From Trichococcus collinsii (GTDB lineage Bacteria > Bacillota > Bacilli > Lactobacillales > Aerococcaceae), in NCBI RefSeq assembly GCF_900107505.1, contig NZ_FNQH01000002.1, positions 62,001 to 126,000 of the forward strand: a stretch of 64,000 nt of DNA, in the 5' to 3' direction. Both the position numbers and the translations under genes were made by a program. The notes beneath the pieces are model-generated. The model was not told the origin of the DNA. It did not search any database and saw only the letters and a program-made list of their open reading frames with translations. Positions 60,853 to 64,000 of this stretch are shown one piece after another; position 1 is the stretch's first letter, and each line of letters begins with the position of its first letter.

Positions 60853-62316
60853 ATGGAAAATTTCTTTAAACTCAAAGAACACGGAACAACAGTTTCCACA
60901 GAAGTTGTTGCGGGGATCACAACTTTCTTCGCAATGTCTTATATCATTTTCGTCAATCCGGCAATTCTTTCTTTATCTGGGATGCCTAGCCAAGCAGTCT
61001 TCTTGGCAACAATCATTTCCGCTGCAGTCAGCACTTTGGTGATGGGCCTTTTCGCAAACGTACCTTATGCTTTGGCACCGGGTATGGGCCTGAACGCCTT
61101 CTTCACTTTCACAGTAGTCTTCTCGCTTGGCTTCACTTGGCAACAAGCTTTGGCCATGGTATTCATCTGCGGGATGCTCAACGTTTTCATCACTGTCACT
61201 AAAGTCAGAAAAATGATCATCAAATCGATCCCTGAAAGTCTGCAGCATGCAATCAGCGGCGGGATCGGCATCTTCATCGCTTATATCGGAATCAAAAACG
61301 CCGGCTTTTTGCAATTCACTTCCGACGCCAGCTCCATCACAGCAATCAACGGCGCGCCTTATGACGCAACAGCCGAAACTTTCACTGGCGGTGTAGGCAC
61401 AGTCATGACCGGCGGCGGCATCGTCCCTGCCTTGGTTGATTTCACGCAAATGCCGGCATTGTTGGCTTTGATTGGTTTGGTCATTACGGCTGTCCTGATG
61501 GTCAAAAATGTGCGTGGTGCCATCCTTATTGGTATCGTTGCGACTACTTTGTTGGGTATCCCGATGGGTGTTGTTGATATTTCAACAGCGAGCCTGCAAG
61601 CAAACTCACTTGCAACTGCTGTTTCAGAATTAGGTGTAACATTCGGTGCCGCTTTCGGTTCAGAAGGTCTTTTGTCCTTGTTCTCTGATGCTTCCCAGTT
61701 GCCTTTAGTATTGATGACTATCTTCGCATTCAGCCTTTCCGATACTTTCGATACGATTGGTACGTTCATCGGAACGGGCCGTCGCACGGGCATCTTCTCT
61801 GCAGAAGATGAAAAAGCACTTGAAGAAGGATCCGGATTCAGCTCGAAAATGGATAAAGCTTTGTTCGCCGATTCAGTCGGTACGGTTATCGGTTCGATTT
61901 TCGGTACTTCCAATACTACTACTTACGTAGAAAGTGCTGCCGGTATCGGTGCTGGCGGACGTACAGGTTTGACTGCGGTTGTGGTTGCCGGCATGTTCAT
62001 CATCAGCGCATTCTTCGCACCTCTGATTGGTGTCGTTCCTGCTGCTGCAACAGCGCCTGCTTTGATCCTCGTCGGTATTTTGATGATGGGATCATTCACG
62101 GAAATCAACTGGCATGATCTGGAAGATGCGATCCCTGCTTTCTTCGCATCCATCTTCATGGGTCTTTCTTACAGCATTTCCTACGGTATCGCAGCCGGAT
62201 TCTTCTTCTACTGCATCGTGAAAGTAGTAAGAGGAAAGTCGTACGAAATCCACCCGATCGTGTGGTTCTCTTCGGCATTATTCTTGGCTAACTTCATTAT
62301 CCTGGCATTGCTATAA
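60853..62316 (+). CDS. NCS2-family purine permease (PbuG/AzgA type)
   Basis: A 487-residue transporter with about 12-14 spans. Family features of the AzgA branch are TEVVAGITTFFAMSYIIFVN, the ALAPGMGLNAFFTFTVVF motif, FAFSLSDTFDTIGTFIGTG and FGTSNTTTYVESAAGIGAGG. Members import hypoxanthine, guanine or adenine by proton symport. ATG 60853 follows GGGAG; an earlier in-frame ATG at 60835 lacks a ribosome site. Monocistronic, with its own promoter and terminator. Confidence 0.93.
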   Translation: MENFFKLKEHGTTVSTEVVAGITTFFAMSYIIFVNPAILSLSGMPSQAVFLATIISAAVSTLVMGLFANVPYALAPGMGLNAFFTFTVVFSLGFTWQQALAMVFICGMLNVFITVTKVRKMIIKSIPESLQHAISGGIGIFIAYIGIKNAGFLQFTSDASSITAINGAPYDATAETFTGGVGTVMTGGGIVPALVDFTQMPALLALIGLVITAVLMVKNVRGAILIGIVATTLLGIPMGVVDISTASLQANSLATAVSELGVTFGAAFGSEGLLSLFSDASQLPLVLMTIFAFSLSDTFDTIGTFIGTGRRTGIFSAEDEKALEEGSGFSSKMDKALFADSVGTVIGSIFGTSNTTTYVESAAGIGAGGRTGLTAVVVAGMFIISAFFAPLIGVVPAAATAPALILVGILMMGSFTEINWHDLEDAIPAFFASIFMGLSYSISYGIAAGFFFYCIVKVVRGKSYEIHPIVWFSSALFLANFIILALL

Positions 62317-62317
62317 T

Positions 62318-62363
62318 GAAAATGGACACATTTCCGATTGATCGGAAATGTGTCCATTTTTTT
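62318..62363 (+). terminator. Terminator of the purine permease gene
   Basis: AAATGGACACATTTCCGAT pairs perfectly with ATCGGAAATGTGTCCATTT, then a T-run. Confidence 0.95.
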
Positions 62364-62447
62364 AAATGTTTTCGTTTTCGGTAATAAATTGTTGCGATTA
62401 CATGATTTTGTCGATATAATAAATCCGAGTGTTAAACTGAATATCTC

Positions 62448-62543
62448 CATAGGGGAGTAACTAGCAGTACAAGGCTGTGGTAATGTCAACAATAAGTAGA
62501 GTAATCCTATCTGCTGGTGTTACCTTAAATAGTGAGACTTATG
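62448..62543 (+). promoter_or_regulatory. yybP-ykoY manganese riboswitch
   Basis: The hallmark GGGGAGTAACTAGC (62452-62465), the middle GTCAACAATAAG, and the closing GTTACCTT...GTGAGAC are in the expected order. P1 can form between CATAGG (62448-62453) and CTTATG (62538-62543). It precedes a P-type ATPase gene, the classic Mn2+-efflux arrangement in lactic acid bacteria. Confidence 0.88.
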
Positions 62544-62588
62544 CATACAGTGTTGTCTGACGGACAATTTTATGCATAGGTCTCTTTT
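62534..62588 (+). terminator. Riboswitch terminator upstream of the P-type ATPase
   Basis: GAGACTTATGCATA (62534-62547) pairs with TATGCATAGGTCTC (62571-62584), followed by TTTT. Its 5' arm includes the P1 3' strand of the aptamer, so aptamer folding and terminator formation are mutually exclusive. Confidence 0.85.
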
Positions 62589-62631
62589 CATTTTAACACT
62601 ACTACATTCAGGTCAAGAGAGGGGAAATACT

Positions 62632-64000
62632 GTGTCAAAAGAACAACTGAATAAAGCGTTCTTCGCGCAAACGGAAGAAGAAGTCTTAGCAGAACTTAAT
62701 TCGACCAGAGGTGGACTTACGAAAGAGGAAGCCGCGAAGAGATTGGCTGAGTATGGCGAAAATATACTAGAAGCAGGTGAAAAACGCACCACTTTGCAAA
62801 AATTCTTGGACCAATTCAAGGATTTCATGATTCTCGTTCTATTGGCTGCAGCTATCATTTCTGGTACTATCGGTCATGAAATCGCTGACGCTATCATCAT
62901 CTTAGCTGTTGTTATCATCAACGCATTCCTAGGTGTCTTCCAAGAACAAAAAGCTGAAGAGGCAATCGAAGCTTTGAAAAAAATGGCTTCACCTCTTGCT
63001 AACGTAAAACGTAGCGGAGAAATCATCCAAGTCAAGTCCGAATTACTTGTGCCTGGTGACATCATCGTTTTGGAAGCCGGAGATGTTGTTCCTGCAGATA
63101 TCCGCCTTTACGATGTGAATTCACTCAAAGTTGAAGAAGCTGCCTTGACTGGTGAGTCTGTACCGGTCGAAAAAGACTTGCGCGACGTTGAAACTGATGC
63201 TGCTTTGGGTGACCGCAAGAACATGGCGTTCTCAAGCACCAACGTAACTTATGGCCGCGCGGAAGGTGTCGTCGTCCTTACAGGGATGAACACAGAAGTC
63301 GGACATATCGCGAATATGCTGCAAAACGCTGAAGAGAAGAAAACACCATTACAGATTAACCAAGATCAAATGGGTAAATCTTTGACTATTCTGATTTTGG
63401 TCGTCGCTGTACTGATGTTCATCATCGGATTCGTGTTCAATGACCGCCCTTGGTTGGATATGTTGATGGTTTCCATCTCCGTAGCCGTTGCCGCTATTCC
63501 TGAAGGTTTGCCTGCCATCACTACCATCATCCTGGCGTTGGGTACGCAAAAAATGGCAAGCAGAAACGCGCTTGTTCGTAAATTGCCTGCTGTTGAAACA
63601 TTGGGTGGTACTGAAGTCATCTGTTCCGACAAAACCGGTACATTGACTCAAAATAAAATGACGATCGAAAAAGTCTACTACAATGGCCAAGTCCACGATG
63701 CCGATGAAAACATCGACTTGGAATTGCCTGTCATGAAGATCATGAACTTAGCGAATGACACAAAAATCGCTAACGACAAATCATTGATCGGTGACCCTAC
63801 TGAAACAGCAATGGTTCAATATGGTTTAGAAAAAGGTTTCGACCTTTCCGCTAAATTGGTTGACATGCCGCGTGTTGCTGAAGTTCCTTTTGAATCAGAC
63901 CGTAAATTGATGTCAACGATTCATCCTGAAGGCAACCAATTCATGATCGCTACAAAAGGTGCTCCAGATGAATTGTTGAAACGTTGTACACACATCATCA
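62632..64000 (+). CDS. P2A-type cation-transporting ATPase (3' end outside window), likely Mn2+/Ca2+ exporter
   Basis: The frame is open from GTG 62632 (after GAGAGGGG) to the window edge, about 456 codons. Seen are the N-terminal cation-ATPase domain ([20 protein letters not shown]), two early spans, the actuator motif LTGES, the ion-site PEGLPA in the fourth span, and the phosphorylation motif SDKTGTLT. This is the PMCA/SERCA-like class. The upstream yybP-ykoY riboswitch argues for Mn2+ export, as with YoaB of Lactococcus. The C-terminal spans are not in the window. Confidence 0.92.
   Translation, partial: MSKEQLNKAFFAQTEEEVLAELNSTRGGLTKEEAAKRLAEYGENILEAGEKRTTLQKFLDQFKDFMILVLLAAAIISGTIGHEIADAIIILAVVIINAFLGVFQEQKAEEAIEALKKMASPLANVKRSGEIIQVKSELLVPGDIIVLEAGDVVPADIRLYDVNSLKVEEAALTGESVPVEKDLRDVETDAALGDRKNMAFSSTNVTYGRAEGVVVLTGMNTEVGHIANMLQNAEEKKTPLQINQDQMGKSLTILILVVAVLMFIIGFVFNDRPWLDMLMVSISVAVAAIPEGLPAITTIILALGTQKMASRNALVRKLPAVETLGGTEVICSDKTGTLTQNKMTIEKVYYNGQVHDADENIDLELPVMKIMNLANDTKIANDKSLIGDPTETAMVQYGLEKGFDLSAKLVDMPRVAEVPFESDRKLMSTIHPEGNQFMIATKGAPDELLKRCTHII

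Overview
The window looks like chromosome from a low-GC Gram-positive bacterium of the Lactobacillales, most likely Carnobacteriaceae and perhaps Trichococcus. The reasons are a base composition in the mid-40s GC by eye, strong GGAGG ribosome binding sites, many TTG/GTG starts, lipoprotein signals, and the family set (LuxS, ThiT, NiaX/NiaR, CcpN-PdrP-PPDK, YrrS, YitT, AEC permease). The genus is inference. No rRNA, IS element, prophage or CRISPR array was seen. One tRNA-Leu(GAG) lies at 44764-44847.

Layout. 1-14.8 kb: the 5' part of glgB, a Nudix hydrolase, a phosphodiesterase, a Pit phosphate transporter with its DUF47 partner, a DUF4349 lipoprotein, an unassigned structured ncRNA (about 7278-7504), small enzymes, luxS, a carbonic anhydrase, and the niacin pair niaX/niaR. 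14.9-23.5 kb: aromatic amino acid biosynthesis in two divergent units. The minus unit is aroF-aroB-aroA-aroC-pheA, and the plus unit is aroE-aroK-tyrA. Upstream of aroF lies an unlisted 49-codon leader peptide with 13 aromatic residues in 20 codons, followed by a strong terminator: a textbook attenuator layout. 23.6-33 kb: small membrane and acetyltransferase genes, kdgK and its IclR-type regulator (which share an operator-like dyad), yrrS, a split ThrE exporter and a large SWIM/SNF2 helicase. 33.1-37.4 kb: ccpN-pdrP-ppdK, controlling pyruvate-to-PEP conversion.

37.4-42 kb: a PhnA-like protein, an 870-bp gene-poor stretch with a dispersed hairpin repeat and a possible small RNA/small ORF, an epimerase, thiT under a TPP riboswitch, and yitT. 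42.1-44.7 kb: an AT-rich two-gene accessory insertion beside the tRNA. It encodes a DUF4041/GIY-YIG nuclease of the kind seen in SNIPE anti-phage proteins and an Ltp-like lipoprotein of the phage superinfection-exclusion family. Both families act at phage DNA entry, so this may be a compact entry-blocking defence module. 45.1-55.7 kb: a complete Tad/Flp pilus locus on the minus strand (flp-tadV-tadE-tadG-cpaB-cpaE-tadA-tadB-tadC-vWA-DUF192). 56.4-64 kb: a TetR-type regulator, sprT, tex, a PrpE-like phosphatase, an NCS2 purine permease, and the start of a P-type ATPase under a yybP-ykoY (Mn2+) riboswitch.

Cis-regulation is unusually readable here: two riboswitches, one leader-peptide attenuator, palindromic operators for NiaR, the KdgR-type regulator and CcpN, and several dispersed or clustered hairpin repeats.
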